Positions 40,671-51,512 of a stretch of DNA of 64,000 nucleotides are shown here, piece after piece. This DNA comes from Kordiimonadales bacterium (GTDB lineage Bacteria > Pseudomonadota > Alphaproteobacteria > Sphingomonadales > Kordiimonadaceae), in contig NVTU01000008.1 of NCBI GenBank assembly GCA_002401685.1, forward strand, positions 1 through 64,000, read 5' to 3'. The stretch's first letter is position 1. Each line of letters begins with the position of its first letter. The notes under the pieces are model-generated. The model saw only the letters and a program-made list of their open reading frames with translations, was not told where the DNA came from and did no database searches. A program made the position numbers and the translations under genes.

Positions 40671-42548
40671 CTAAGCAACGCGCTTTTTTTTGATATAACC
40701 GAGCAGCAGCGTGAGAGCCGCCGGCGTTACGCCTGCAATTCGAGCTGCGGCACCAAGCGTCGCTGGGCGAGCTTGGTTAAACTTCTCCCGCATCTCGTTT
40801 GACAACCCAATAACCGTATCGAAACTCAGGTCCTCAGGAATGATCATTTGTTCGTCTTTTCGAAAGGCAATTACATCCGCTCGTTGACGGTCTATATAGG
40901 CATGATAAAGAGCATCAATCTCAATTTGCCCGGCAATAGAGGTACTTACACTAGATAGTTCATCCGGCCAGACCTCCCTAAGATTATTGAAGCCGATATC
41001 ATTAAAGCCCAACAAAATGAAAGCAGAACGACGGACCCCGTCCTGCTTAACCTTCAGACCATATTCCACAGCCTGGTTAGGTGTAAGGGTCAACCGCTCA
41101 AGTATTACACGAGCCGCATCGAGAGATTTTTTCTTTTTTAAATACACACTTGCGCGCTCTGCCTTAACCAGCGCGTTAGCAATGCCCTTTTCCGTCAACC
41201 GTTGATCCGCGTTATCGGCCCGCAATGTCAGCCGGTACTCAGCCCGACTTGTAAACATCCGGTACGGCTCCTTTGTCCCCTGTGTGATAAGATCATCAAG
41301 CATCACACCAATATAGGCATCCGCGCGGTCTAGTATAAACGGCCCTTGTCCAGACACCTTAAAAGCAGCGTTAGCCCCAGCCATCAGCCCTTGGGCTGCT
41401 GCTTCCTCATATCCCGTCGTGCCATTAATTTGCCCCGCGAGATAAAGCCCAGGAACACGGCGTGTCTCAAGCGTACCTTTCAATTCGCGCGGGTCAATAT
41501 AATCATATTCAATGGCATAGCCCGGTTCGATAATCTTAGCATTTTCAAGGCCGGGTATGGTGGCGATGAAGGCTGCCTGTACTTCTTCCGGTAGGCTCGT
41601 CGATATACCGTTCGGGTACACTGTATGATCATCAAGCCCTTCTGGCTCCAAGAAAACCTGGTGATTATCTTTTTCCGCAAACCGAACAACTTTGTCTTCA
41701 ATCGACGGGCAATACCGCGGGCCAGTCCCTTCAATAGTGCCGGAATACATTGGCGATCGATGTAAGTTGTCTCGAATAACTTTATGGGTGGCCTCCGTTG
41801 TACGGGTGAGGTAGCAGCTAATTTGCGGCACAGTGACCTTGTCAGTCATAAACGAAAGCGGCACTGGTTGCTCGTCACTGGGTTGCTCAATGCATACAGA
41901 CCAATCGATGGTTCTGCCATCAAGGCGTGCTGGCGTGCCTGTTTTCAGCCTACCGAGGTCAAAGCCCAGTCCGTAAAAGGTATCAGATAAACCGTTCGCC
42001 GGTTGCTCACCAACTCGGCCCGCTGGAGTTTGCTGGTCCCCAACATGAATAAGGCCTCGCAGAAAAGTCCCCGTAGTAATTACCACCGCCGTTGAGAAGA
42101 TCTCAGTACCGTCAGCCAGGATAACGCCGGTCACTATAGGTTTCGGCCCAGCCCTATCTAGAACAAGGTCCTCGACTGCGCCCTCCATCAAGGTCAGGTT
42201 CTCGTAATCTTTCAAGATGCGCTGAACAGATTCTTTATAAAGGCGCCGATCAGACTGAGTGCGTGGCCCTTGAACTGCCGGCCCCTTTTTACGGTTTAAC
42301 AAGCGGTACTGTATACCCGAGGCATCGGCTGCTATGCCCATGATCCCGTCGAGCGCGTCAATCTCCCGCACCAAATGGCCTTTACCCAATCCACCAATTG
42401 CTGGATTACAAGACATGACGCCAATTGTATCGAGCTTATGAGTTAACAGACACGTCTTCGCCCCGGTACGTGCGGCAGCTGCTGCTGCCTCACAGCCTGC
42501 ATGTCCTCCGCCCACAACTATTACATCAAACTGAACCATCAAACGCAA
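40671..42548 (-). CDS. mnmG: tRNA uridine-5-carboxymethylaminomethyl(34) synthesis enzyme MnmG
   Basis: [70 protein letters not shown]. Confidence 0.97.
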   Translation of the reverse strand: MRLMVQFDVIVVGGGHAGCEAAAAAARTGAKTCLLTHKLDTIGVMSCNPAIGGLGKGHLVREIDALDGIMGIAADASGIQYRLLNRKKGPAVQGPRTQSDRRLYKESVQRILKDYENLTLMEGAVEDLVLDRAGPKPIVTGVILADGTEIFSTAVVITTGTFLRGLIHVGDQQTPAGRVGEQPANGLSDTFYGLGFDLGRLKTGTPARLDGRTIDWSVCIEQPSDEQPVPLSFMTDKVTVPQISCYLTRTTEATHKVIRDNLHRSPMYSGTIEGTGPRYCPSIEDKVVRFAEKDNHQVFLEPEGLDDHTVYPNGISTSLPEEVQAAFIATIPGLENAKIIEPGYAIEYDYIDPRELKGTLETRRVPGLYLAGQINGTTGYEEAAAQGLMAGANAAFKVSGQGPFILDRADAYIGVMLDDLITQGTKEPYRMFTSRAEYRLTLRADNADQRLTEKGIANALVKAERASVYLKKKKSLDAARVILERLTLTPNQAVEYGLKVKQDGVRRSAFILLGFNDIGFNNLREVWPDELSSVSTSIAGQIEIDALYHAYIDRQRADVIAFRKDEQMIIPEDLSFDTVIGLSNEMREKFNQARPATLGAAARIAGVTPAALTLLLGYIKKKRVA

Positions 42549-42686
42549 CTAACTCTCTAGAAAAAACAGAAGCCACAAAAATGCGGCGCAGGATTATACC
42601 TTGCCGTAAAACCAAGGCTGGCTATAGACCGTGCTCAGTCTAATGTCAAAAAAGAAGCAGTCCCAGGTCCAAAAGGGAGTAGTCGA

Positions 42687-42702
42687 TGTTTCACGTGAAA
42701 CA
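42687..42702. promoter_or_regulatory. parS: parS centromere site (abutting mnmE stop codon)
   Basis: TGTTTCACGTGAAACA, perfect 16-bp palindrome. Confidence 0.95.
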
Positions 42703-44055
42703 TCATTTTCCAATACAAAAATCACCGAACACAACATCTAACATATCTTCAACAGAAACCCTGCCGGTGATACGGCCCAGCGCCCGTGTCGCCATTCTGG
42801 CATCCTCCGCCGCAAGAACGGCATCAAAACCAGCATTTTGTTCAAACCGCGAAAGATGCGCTACAGTTTCTTCAAGGGCGTTTCTATGGCGTGCTCTTGT
42901 GAGAGACGGTTGTTCCCGGGGAGCCAAAGCGTTCGATACATGGTCGGAAAGTACCTTGAAAAAATCGTCAAGACCGAGCTCGTCCTTAACGGATACAGCA
43001 GCATGCGCCAAAACCCCTTCAGGAACATCTCCATGTTTCACGTGAAACATCGGCACTTTATCTGTCTGCGTAATTACCAACAGAGTTTTATCGTCGAGTA
43101 ATACACGAACAGCGGCAGGAATATTGGGCCAGGTATCGGCACGCACCAAAACCAACCTTAAATCTGCCTCATCAGATTTTTTCAATGCACGGCGAACGCC
43201 CTCCTGCTCAACGGCGCTTTGACTGTCCCGAAGGCCAGCCGTATCAATCAACCGAACAGGGAACCCGTTTATGTCTAACGCCACATCAATCACGTCCCGC
43301 GTTGTTCCGGCTTCATCAGAAACAATAGCTACATCGGATTTGGCAAGGGCATTTAACAGCGAAGACTTACCTACATTAGGCTCCCCCAATATCACCACAC
43401 GGTAGCCATCCCGCAGAGCTTCACCGCGACGCCCATCCACAAGATATTGTGTTATACTATCGCGAAGACGCAATATCTTCGGTAAAACCGCCCCTGCAAC
43501 CCCGTCCGGCAGATTTTCATCAGGGAAATCGATATCTGCCTCCAAATGCGCCAAATGACCAACGATATCAGCCCGCCACCCTTCGTAAATTTCCTTCAAA
43601 CCGCCATCTAGTTGGTTCAGCGCTTGTTCGCGCTGAGCGGCAGTTTGGGCATGGATTAAATCATTTAGACCTTCGGCTTCGGTAAGATCCAACTTCCCTT
43701 GCTCAAAAGCGCGTCGGGAAAACTCTCCCGCTTCGGCTGGCCGCAACCCATCCTGCGCCGCCAGCGCGGTGATCACACCGTCAACGACTGAGCGGCCCCC
43801 ATGTAAATGGAGCTCAACAACATCTTCCCCTGTGAAACTTGCGGGTGCCTGAAATACCAAAACAAGCGCCTTATCAAGCCGCGCCTTTGATCCCGGATCC
43901 TTGAGCTCGCGGAGAACAGCTGTTCTAACTTTTGGAACAGGTCTGCCACTAAGCGCCACCAACGCCTCAAATGCACAGGGCCCAGAAAGCCGCACCACAG
44001 CAACGCCAGCAACGCCTGCTCCGCTCGCCAGTGAAAATATTGTATCTTTATCCAA
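42703..44055 (-). CDS. mnmE: tRNA uridine-5-carboxymethylaminomethyl(34) synthesis GTPase MnmE
   Basis: DTIFSLASGAGVAGVAVVRLSGP, GEPNVGKSSLLNALAKSDVAIVSDEAGTTRDVIDV, C-terminal FCIGK. Confidence 0.97.
   Translation of the reverse strand: MDKDTIFSLASGAGVAGVAVVRLSGPCAFEALVALSGRPVPKVRTAVLRELKDPGSKARLDKALVLVFQAPASFTGEDVVELHLHGGRSVVDGVITALAAQDGLRPAEAGEFSRRAFEQGKLDLTEAEGLNDLIHAQTAAQREQALNQLDGGLKEIYEGWRADIVGHLAHLEADIDFPDENLPDGVAGAVLPKILRLRDSITQYLVDGRRGEALRDGYRVVILGEPNVGKSSLLNALAKSDVAIVSDEAGTTRDVIDVALDINGFPVRLIDTAGLRDSQSAVEQEGVRRALKKSDEADLRLVLVRADTWPNIPAAVRVLLDDKTLLVITQTDKVPMFHVKHGDVPEGVLAHAAVSVKDELGLDDFFKVLSDHVSNALAPREQPSLTRARHRNALEETVAHLSRFEQNAGFDAVLAAEDARMATRALGRITGRVSVEDMLDVVFGDFCIGK
43034..43049. 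promoter_or_regulatory. parS: parS centromere site (inside mnmE coding sequence)
   Basis: TGTTTCACGTGAAACA, encodes MFHVKH within MnmE. Confidence 0.95.
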
Positions 44056-44185
44056 CTGTCTGTCCGCCTAACATTAATGTTGCAGCCTCTTGCTTGACCG
44101 GTTAGCAAGAAGAATAGAATTATCTTTCTGCCCTACCGCTCAATTTACCACCTGTGTTATTGCTTTCTTTACTTCGGGAACCACT

Positions 44186-44686
44186 ATGTCGCAACTGTCG
44201 ATGCACACTCCTATCATAGATATCACCATCACAGAACTGGATGGCTCGATCATCTCTCTGGATTGGGGATGGTCTCCTTTTCAGGAAAGTTCGCCACTGC
44301 TGCAGGAAGCCAAGCGTCAGCTTGATCTCTATTTTGATGGAGAGCTAGAAACATTTAGCCTACCGATCCAGCCGATGGGTACCAGGCACCAGGAAAAAGT
44401 TTGGCATGCGATGATGGAAATTCCGTTCGGCGCAGTGGCAACATACGGCGAATTGGCGAAAAAAATTGGCTCCGCTGCCCAGCCTGTTGGCTCGGCTTGC
44501 GGTAGAAACCCGTTACCGATATTAGTACCGTGCCACAGAGTTGTGGGATCAGGCGGAAACTTTGGCGGATATTCTGGCGATGGTGGGCTGTATACCAAAC
44601 GCGCGTTGTTGGTTTTGGAAGGCGCGCTTTCGATCGAAGAAGGCAAAGCCTTAGAGGCATCCGGTGCGTTGGATGAGCCAGAATAG
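44186..44686 (+). CDS. ogt: methylated-DNA--[protein]-cysteine S-methyltransferase
   Basis: PFGAVATYGELAKKIGSAAQPVGSACGRNPLPILVPCHRVVGSGGNFGGYSGDGGLYTKRALLVLEG. Confidence 0.95.
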   Translation: MSQLSMHTPIIDITITELDGSIISLDWGWSPFQESSPLLQEAKRQLDLYFDGELETFSLPIQPMGTRHQEKVWHAMMEIPFGAVATYGELAKKIGSAAQPVGSACGRNPLPILVPCHRVVGSGGNFGGYSGDGGLYTKRALLVLEGALSIEEGKALEASGALDEPE

Positions 44687-44756
44687 ACCCTGCAGACCGC
44701 CCGGATTCGGCCTCAAAACCTAAGAGCATCTACCTTTGAAAACAAAAAGAAACTCC

Positions 44757-45485
44757 ATGGTCCAATCAATTGATGTTGTGGCAACAGACGGCAGCGGCTG
44801 TTTCAAGGCATACATTGCAATGCCAAAGGCGGCGCCTATAACAGGGCCAACAGCGCGAACCTTCCCTGTAGTTTTAGCCATACAGGAAGTGTTTGGGGTA
44901 AACGCAAACATGCGCGGTGTATGCGATGCACTTGCCGATGAGGGATATATAGCCATTAGCCCAGACCTGTTCTGGCGTACGGAATCGGGACTAGACCTCT
45001 CGGACAAAATTCCCGCTGAACTGGAACGAGCACTCCAGCTTTTTCGATCTTTTGATTTTGAGAAGGGGATGGAAGATTTGGAGGCAACAATATCAGCCGC
45101 CCGCGCCCTTCCAGAATGCAGCGGCAAAGTAGGCGCTGTTGGTTACTGTCTGGGCGGATTGCTCGCATACAAAGTTTCCACTGATCTAAACATCGATGCA
45201 GCCGTTAGTTATTACGGGGTTGGCATTGACCAGAAACTGAACGACGCTAGCGGCATTACATCCCCGATGATGCTACATATGGCCGGGGACGACCAGTTTG
45301 TGAACAAAGATCAGCAGCAGGCCATCACGGAAAAACTGTCAGCCCATGCCCACGTGACCCTTCATACTTATGTCGGACAAGAACATGCTTTCGCACGCTC
45401 CGACAGCACGCACTGGAATATAGAAGCCGCAGAAATAGCTAATGGGAGAACAAATAGATTTTTTAAAACTATGCTCGAAATATAA
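44757..45485 (+). CDS. dienelactone hydrolase family protein
   Basis: VVLAIQEVFGVNANMRGVCDALADEGYIAISPDLFWR, VGAVGYCLGG. Confidence 0.92.
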   Translation: MVQSIDVVATDGSGCFKAYIAMPKAAPITGPTARTFPVVLAIQEVFGVNANMRGVCDALADEGYIAISPDLFWRTESGLDLSDKIPAELERALQLFRSFDFEKGMEDLEATISAARALPECSGKVGAVGYCLGGLLAYKVSTDLNIDAAVSYYGVGIDQKLNDASGITSPMMLHMAGDDQFVNKDQQQAITEKLSAHAHVTLHTYVGQEHAFARSDSTHWNIEAAEIANGRTNRFFKTMLEI

Positions 45486-45634
45486 TGATAGCGCATTTCT
45501 CACCGACCAAAGACTAGGTACAAACACACCCATATTTACTTGCTAATCGCCGTTATCTTGGTTGAATAAGCCACCCTAAAATCAATCGACCAATATGCTA
45601 AATATTCCTGATTATACTGAGGAAAAAGACCTGA

Positions 45635-46450
45635 ATGGATACCATAAATCGACGACCTGTCGGGCAGGCATACAGTGTTTGTGTTTTCAATTATTCGCAA
45701 ATGAATAATTTTGGTGATAAATTGGGATGGAATCTTGCCAACGCAATCATTCCCCCAAACTTCACGTTAACATACAAAAGCTTGCCTTTGACGCCTGATC
45801 TCTGGGAAGCGCCTCTAAATAATTATGACCTCATTTTAGTAGGTACAGGCCAATCTATCTTTCACCGCAGTCTAGACCCAGCCTTTCTTAAATGGCTAGA
45901 ACAAGCCAAGTGCCCGAAAGTGGGACTATTCGGCTTGCAGTATCTGGATATGATAGACAAGACACTGTTGCAGCGACTTGTTGATACATTGGATATCTGG
46001 TTTGTGAGAAACAAAGTAGACCTCGAGTTTTTACCGAAATGTGAACATACTCAGCATGTCGGTGACTTGCTTATTGACTTTTTTCCACTAACAAAATGGT
46101 CCAATGACCACCGAATAAATATTCCTGCTAGTATTTCTAAAGCGAATTTCGACATCCAGCAATTGGTCCATAAATTTCAAGAGTACAAACACGTCCACTC
46201 TCACCGTATTCATCCACTATTATGCGCTCTGTGTTCGGCAGACCTTTTCTCATTCACTGAGCAACGAGAATTGCCGGATAGTAGTATATCGGGCAAATTT
46301 AACAAAATGTTGAAAGACATTTTTGACAGAGAATTCGAGGAAAATATCATTTACACCAATGATATGGAAAAAGTAATTTCCTACAAAAAAATGGCGCGAC
46401 AAAACATTAGTATGATCAATGATTGGATTACTGAGCGGTTTCCAGACTAA
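45635..46450 (+). CDS. polysaccharide pyruvyl transferase-like protein
   Basis: NNFGDKLGWNLAN, LILVGTGQSIFHR, VRNKVDLEFL, HVGDLLIDFFPLTKW, HVHSHRIHPLLCALCSADLFSFTEQREL: layout resembles the PS_pyruv_trans family. Confidence 0.5.
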   Translation: MDTINRRPVGQAYSVCVFNYSQMNNFGDKLGWNLANAIIPPNFTLTYKSLPLTPDLWEAPLNNYDLILVGTGQSIFHRSLDPAFLKWLEQAKCPKVGLFGLQYLDMIDKTLLQRLVDTLDIWFVRNKVDLEFLPKCEHTQHVGDLLIDFFPLTKWSNDHRINIPASISKANFDIQQLVHKFQEYKHVHSHRIHPLLCALCSADLFSFTEQRELPDSSISGKFNKMLKDIFDREFEENIIYTNDMEKVISYKKMARQNISMINDWITERFPD

Positions 46451-46523
46451 TTGAAGTTTAACTATCTACACGTCTAAAACTTACCAATGGTTACCTACTA
46501 ATGGACAATCCTTCGAACCGGAA

Positions 46524-47756
46524 TTAGGCCTTAAAGCCATCCGAAAGAATATCGTGAAACATAGCAATGCCGTCCTCGTAACCACTTAGAAGCAATGTAT
46601 CGTTCGCGCCTGATGCCATACCGCGCTGGGCGTTTTCACAAACAAAATAGTCTTCCGATTGAAAGACACCATTTTCGATCAGGTCATAGGACCGAGCTAT
46701 GTGGCTTTTCTCTTCATCCGTTTCAGCCAGCTTAGGCACTAGAAATGTGTGCGTTACCAGGGTTTCGTCAGTGCCTACGGGAAACAGTCCTAAATGACTG
46801 ATATAATCGGGATGATAAACCATGATGGTATTGGGGAAAATATAGTGTGCGAAGGAAACATGATTGCGGTCATCCCACTCTTCTGCGGGCAGTTCTAAAG
46901 CGTCTTCAAAACTAGTGCGGGCAACAATGGCGCGGATGTGCTTGCCCACACGTTCGTTGGCAGTTTGGCCATCTATGAAAAAACGGCCAACCGTTTTATT
47001 ATGCAAGCGCACCACATGGTAGCCATCCTGAAAGGCTTCAACTATCAGTTTCCAGTTTGCTTTCTTCAGGCTGGTATCCGACCGGTAGGTCAACTGATCC
47101 GCTACAGCAAAGCTATCCAAGTCATCACTGATTGTGCCGAGGAAGTCAGGCAGATCTATTGGTTTAGTATCGTCAATTTGCACCCAGATAAAACCACTAT
47201 GTTCTGCACACTGAACCGGCTTCAAATTTCGACACGAAAGATCAACACCTTCGAAACCATCCTTAAGCGGCGTATTTTTCAAGGTGCCGTCCAACCCGTA
47301 TGTCCAGTGGTGATAGGGGCAAACAAACACCGGTGTCTTGCCAGTGCCTTCTTCCGCTACAAGCCGCATACCCCGGTGCCGACAGACATTTAAAAAAGCC
47401 CGTATCACCTTATCCTTGCCGCGAACAATCAGTAGCGGTTTACCCAGATGATCATGGGTAAAATGACTGCCTGCTTTCTCAAGCATCGAGGCATGCCCGA
47501 CAATGACAGGTGTTTTGTCAAACAGCTCGGTTTGCTCTCGCTTAAGTAAATCTGGATCAAGATACATTTCGACAGGAACTTCCGAAGAAGGTGGTAGCGG
47601 AGCACTGTCTTGTCTTTTTACTTTATCCCTGAAAGTACTGAACATCTGCATATGCGGTTTCAAACTTTCTCCGCTTGCCATGGTATCTTTACTGTCTTTG
47701 CCCACGCCGCATCCTTTCAGAATATGCTGTCTTATCTGCCTAGATCTATCGCTCAA
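46524..47756 (-). CDS. aromatic ring-hydroxylating dioxygenase subunit alpha (Rieske)
   Basis: Rieske motif NVCRHRGMRLVAEEGTGKTPVFVCPYHHWTYGLDG. Confidence 0.9.
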   Translation of the reverse strand: MSDRSRQIRQHILKGCGVGKDSKDTMASGESLKPHMQMFSTFRDKVKRQDSAPLPPSSEVPVEMYLDPDLLKREQTELFDKTPVIVGHASMLEKAGSHFTHDHLGKPLLIVRGKDKVIRAFLNVCRHRGMRLVAEEGTGKTPVFVCPYHHWTYGLDGTLKNTPLKDGFEGVDLSCRNLKPVQCAEHSGFIWVQIDDTKPIDLPDFLGTISDDLDSFAVADQLTYRSDTSLKKANWKLIVEAFQDGYHVVRLHNKTVGRFFIDGQTANERVGKHIRAIVARTSFEDALELPAEEWDDRNHVSFAHYIFPNTIMVYHPDYISHLGLFPVGTDETLVTHTFLVPKLAETDEEKSHIARSYDLIENGVFQSEDYFVCENAQRGMASGANDTLLLSGYEDGIAMFHDILSDGFKA

Positions 47757-47952
47757 TAAAAGTCTTCTCTAAATTAGATAAGGCGAAAGCTTTGAGAAAA
47801 AACTGTTGCTGAAGATTGGCCTCCATATTCTATCCCTAAACATGCAATGAGCGTGCTTCCCTGCACTCAGATATATTAAAGCCAAAGCTAATAAAGTTTT
47901 GTATTCACCGCCATTCACACGTTAAGCCCATATTTTCCTAAGATTTATATGC

Positions 47953-47982
47953 AAAAAAAAAGGCCCGCAAAAGCGAGCCCCT
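47953..47982 (-). terminator. Rho-independent terminator downstream of rho
   Basis: GGCCCGCaaaaGCGaGCC stem with nine A's on plus (T-run on minus). Confidence 0.75.
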
Positions 47983-48003
47983 TAATCCAAATTCTAACAG
48001 ATT

Positions 48004-49272
48004 TTAGTTGTTCATCTGCGAGAAGAAATCATCATTATTTTTAGAATCCTTCATCTTACCAAGCAGGAATTCCATCGCATCAATTGTACCCATCGGTGTC
48101 AAGATACGGCGTAGCACCCACATTTTAGAAAGTGTCGCTGCATCAACAAGCAGCTCTTCTTTCCGTGTGCCGGATTTAACAATATCGATTGCAGGGAAAA
48201 TGCGTTTATCAGCAACTTTGCGGTCGAGAATAATTTCACAGTTACCTGTGCCTTTAAATTCTTCAAAAATCACTTCATCCATGCGGCTGCCAGTTTCAAT
48301 GAGCGCCGTTGCAATGATAGAAAGCGATCCGCCTTCTTCAATGTTCCGTGCAGCACCAAAGAACCGCTTAGGGCGTTGGAGCGCGTTCGCATCCACGCCG
48401 CCTGTCAGTACTTTACCAGAGGACGGAACCACCGTGTTATATGCACGAGCAAGACGCGTAATACTATCGAGCAGAATAACAACATCGCGGCCATGCTCCA
48501 CCAGACGTTTGGCTTTCTCAATAACCATCTCTGCTACCTGCACGTGGCGCGTCGCTGGCTCATCAAAAGTTGACGAAACCACTTCAGCATGAACACTGCG
48601 CTGCATGTCGGTAACTTCTTCAGGCCGTTCGTCAATCAACAGAACAATCACAAAACACTCAGGGTGATTTTTAGTGATGTTTTTGGCAATATTTTGCAGA
48701 AGAACAGTTTTACCTGTACGCGGTGGTGCGACGATCAAGGCACGCTGGCCTTTACCAATGGGTGCCACCAGATCAATCACGCGCGGTGATTTGTCTTTTA
48801 CTGTCGGGTCATTGGGATCAAGGCTAAAGCGCTCATCAGGATAAAGAGGTGTCAGATTATCAAAATTCACTTTGTGACGCATTTTTTCCGGGTCTTCAAA
48901 GTTAATCTGATTAACTTTAAGAAGGGCAAAATAGCGCTCGCCGTCTTTCGGCGCCCTGATCTGGCCGTCGACTGTATCCCCGGTGCGCAAGCCAAAACGG
49001 CGAATTTGCGAAGGGCTTACATAAATGTCATCTGGCCCTGGAAGATAGTTCGATTCAGGACTGCGCAGAAAACCAAAACCATCAGAAAGTGTTTCAACAA
49101 CACCTTTTCCCAAGATTTCCACACCGTCATCAGACAGGTTTTTCAAAATAGCAAACATCATATCTTGCTTGCGAAGGGTGCTGGCGTTTTCAACACCGCA
49201 TTCTTCAGCACACGTCAATAGGTCTGCGGGTGATTTGTCTTTCAAATCCTGCAAATGCATAGTTGCATCCAT
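48004..49272 (-). CDS. rho: transcription termination factor Rho
   Basis: [54 protein letters not shown]. Confidence 0.97.
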   Translation of the reverse strand: MDATMHLQDLKDKSPADLLTCAEECGVENASTLRKQDMMFAILKNLSDDGVEILGKGVVETLSDGFGFLRSPESNYLPGPDDIYVSPSQIRRFGLRTGDTVDGQIRAPKDGERYFALLKVNQINFEDPEKMRHKVNFDNLTPLYPDERFSLDPNDPTVKDKSPRVIDLVAPIGKGQRALIVAPPRTGKTVLLQNIAKNITKNHPECFVIVLLIDERPEEVTDMQRSVHAEVVSSTFDEPATRHVQVAEMVIEKAKRLVEHGRDVVILLDSITRLARAYNTVVPSSGKVLTGGVDANALQRPKRFFGAARNIEEGGSLSIIATALIETGSRMDEVIFEEFKGTGNCEIILDRKVADKRIFPAIDIVKSGTRKEELLVDAATLSKMWVLRRILTPMGTIDAMEFLLGKMKDSKNNDDFFSQMNN

Positions 49273-49525
49273 AGCTTTAGTACTCTTCTGGATAACTTGC
49301 CCGAAAGGGGCTGGCGATTTTAAATATCAATTTTCTAGTTTAGAAAATCAGTGATGGTGGGGAAGTTGGTCTCGTCAGTAGCCGAATGAGGTAATCAAAC
49401 GGATGGTGTCACTTTTTACGTCCGGCAGGTGCGCGAACAACTGGAAGGTACCATGTCGGAACCATCTGTCAAGAATTTTGCGTTCGCTAGAGAAAGCCCA
49501 AAATTATAGCCTAAAAAACAGCTAT

Positions 49526-49969
49526 TTAGAAAGGTCTTACAACAACCAGAATAACAACAGCAATTGCCACAAAAGCCGGCACTTCATTTATCTTTCGCAG
49601 AAACTTTTCGGACTTGGTTCGGTTACCATCGGCAAAATCTTTGCGTATGCGCGACAGCATGCCATGGAAACCTGAAAATAAAAACACCAGCGCCAATTTA
49701 GCATAAAGCCAAATTTCAGCACCAAACCCTAGGTTAAGAACAAGGCAAATCCCAAGTATCCATGCGGCGATCATGGCCGGGTTCAAAATAATGCGCATCA
49801 GTTTGGCTTCACGCTCAATCCATTTGGCATCTTCTTCAGACCCAACAGAATACTGACAGTGGTAGGCCAGATAGCGCGGCATCATAAACATACCCGCCAT
49901 CCAGAAAATTACGAAAATAATATGGAACGCTTTCACCCAAAGATACGCGTCGCCCAAAAAGCCTTCCAT
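49526..49969 (-). CDS. hemJ: protoporphyrinogen oxidase HemJ
   Basis: YLWVKAFHIIFVIFWMAGMFMMPRYLAYHC, next to hemE. Confidence 0.92.
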   Translation of the reverse strand: MEGFLGDAYLWVKAFHIIFVIFWMAGMFMMPRYLAYHCQYSVGSEEDAKWIEREAKLMRIILNPAMIAAWILGICLVLNLGFGAEIWLYAKLALVFLFSGFHGMLSRIRKDFADGNRTKSEKFLRKINEVPAFVAIAVVILVVVRPF

Positions 49970-50038
49970 TATTTTTTCTCCCTCGCCTCAATCACCACTA
50001 TTCTAAGTTTGAATAGGCGTTAGGCTACAGCTTCAATC

Positions 50039-51070
50039 TTATCGGCGGAAGGCTTTAATTGTCGCAGCAAGTTCAGCAACATTTTCTGGCGGTGTTTCCG
50101 GCACAAAGCCATGCCCAAGGTTAAACACATGCGCGCCGCCTTTCAGGCTTTCAAGAATACGGTTGGTCTCATCCACCATTTGTTTGCCGCCCGCTACAAC
50201 CAGATGCGGGTCCAAATTACCCTGCACACAGACCTGACTTTGCACTTCCGATACCGCCCACCCGAGAGGGACCCCTGTATCAAGCGAAACAGCGTCTACG
50301 CCAGTACGGGATACAAAGTCAGGTAACAGGGCGCCAGCAAGCCTTGGAAAGCCAATTATCGGTGTTTCACTGTGCTTAGCACGAATCTTTTCCACAATTG
50401 CCTTGGTAGGCTCGATCACCCATTTCTCAAACATTGTCTCAGGCAAAGCAGCCGACCAGCTATCAAAAATCTGGACAACTTCAGCACCAGCTTCAATCTG
50501 GGCACATAAATATTCAGCGGTAGAGTCAACAAGAATATCGAGTATTTTTCCAAAAAGCTCAGGGTTCCCGTACCCTAGCTGACGTGCGGCGGCATGGTCT
50601 TTACTACCCTGACCACCGATCATGTAGGTCGCTACAGTCCAAGGAGATCCCGCAAAACCAATAAGCGTTACATTGTCAGGCAAGCTATTTGAAAGCCTCG
50701 ACACTGTCTTGTAGACAGACCCCATTTTGTCGTGAAACCCGCTCATTGACAGGTTTGCAAAAGCTTTTTCCGTGGCAATGGGATCCAGGCGAGGGCCTAC
50801 ACCTTGCTCAAACCAAACCTTTTGGCCAAGCCCATCTGGTACGACCAAAATATCTGCAAAAAGAATTGCGCCGTCCATACCATAGCGACGGATGGGCTGC
50901 AGAGTCACTTCCTCGGCTTTTTCAGGTGTGTAGCAAAAATCTAGAAACGAAGGCGTTGTCTCCCTAACTTTGCGGTACTCCGGCAAATACCGGCCAGCCT
51001 GACGCATAAACCAGAAAGGAACTCTGTCACCAGGATTGCCTTTAAGAGTTTCAAGTAAGATTTTTGACAT
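50039..51070 (-). CDS. hemE: uroporphyrinogen decarboxylase
   Basis: RVPFWFMRQAGRYLPEYRKVRE, ILFADILVVPDGLG, GHGFVPETPPENV. Confidence 0.97.
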   Translation of the reverse strand: MSKILLETLKGNPGDRVPFWFMRQAGRYLPEYRKVRETTPSFLDFCYTPEKAEEVTLQPIRRYGMDGAILFADILVVPDGLGQKVWFEQGVGPRLDPIATEKAFANLSMSGFHDKMGSVYKTVSRLSNSLPDNVTLIGFAGSPWTVATYMIGGQGSKDHAAARQLGYGNPELFGKILDILVDSTAEYLCAQIEAGAEVVQIFDSWSAALPETMFEKWVIEPTKAIVEKIRAKHSETPIIGFPRLAGALLPDFVSRTGVDAVSLDTGVPLGWAVSEVQSQVCVQGNLDPHLVVAGGKQMVDETNRILESLKGGAHVFNLGHGFVPETPPENVAELAATIKAFRR

Positions 51071-51512
51071 GGAAGTTTGACCTGACTGAAAGAGGGAAAC
51101 GAAGCCGCCTTAAGCTCTGCTCTAATACATTAATATATATATATAGAAATATAGTAGTGGTAGTAGATAGCTGTGAATTGTGGGGAAAACTATTTATCCA
51201 CATGTTTATACACATTTCCTAACCAAGCATACTAGCCTCAAAAAAAATGTGGATAAAACTTGGGTTAACTCAAAAACCTTAGGGAAAACCAACAGATTTA
51301 ATTATGGGGATAAGTTTTAAAACGCGGTTTTCTGGGCTTCTGAAGTTATCCTGTATCCCCGTAATTTCTGGTTTGGGATAAAAAGGGCAAACTTATGGAT
51401 GACCTCTTCACAATATGTGGTTAAGTGCCGTACCCTAGGTATTCCACTGGTTACTAACAATTTATCCACAGGCTGTTCCCATGAGTCGCACACAGCCAAT
51501 TAAGGTTTGAAA
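51071..51512. other. oriC: probable chromosomal origin of replication (oriC)
   Basis: Intergenic hemE/PPSR gene; TTATCCACA at 51194-51202 and 51462-51470, TTATACACA at 51206-51214, TGTGGATAA at 51248-51256, near-matches at 51305 and 51416; AT-rich taatatatatatatagaaatata at 51131-51153. Confidence 0.85.

Noticed and set aside
40605-40802. Short plus-strand ORF beginning MFHVKH (also at 42686 and within 42838-43101)
   Set aside because: MFHVKH is simply the translation of the parS palindrome; these ORFs are antisense to rsmG/mnmG/mnmE.
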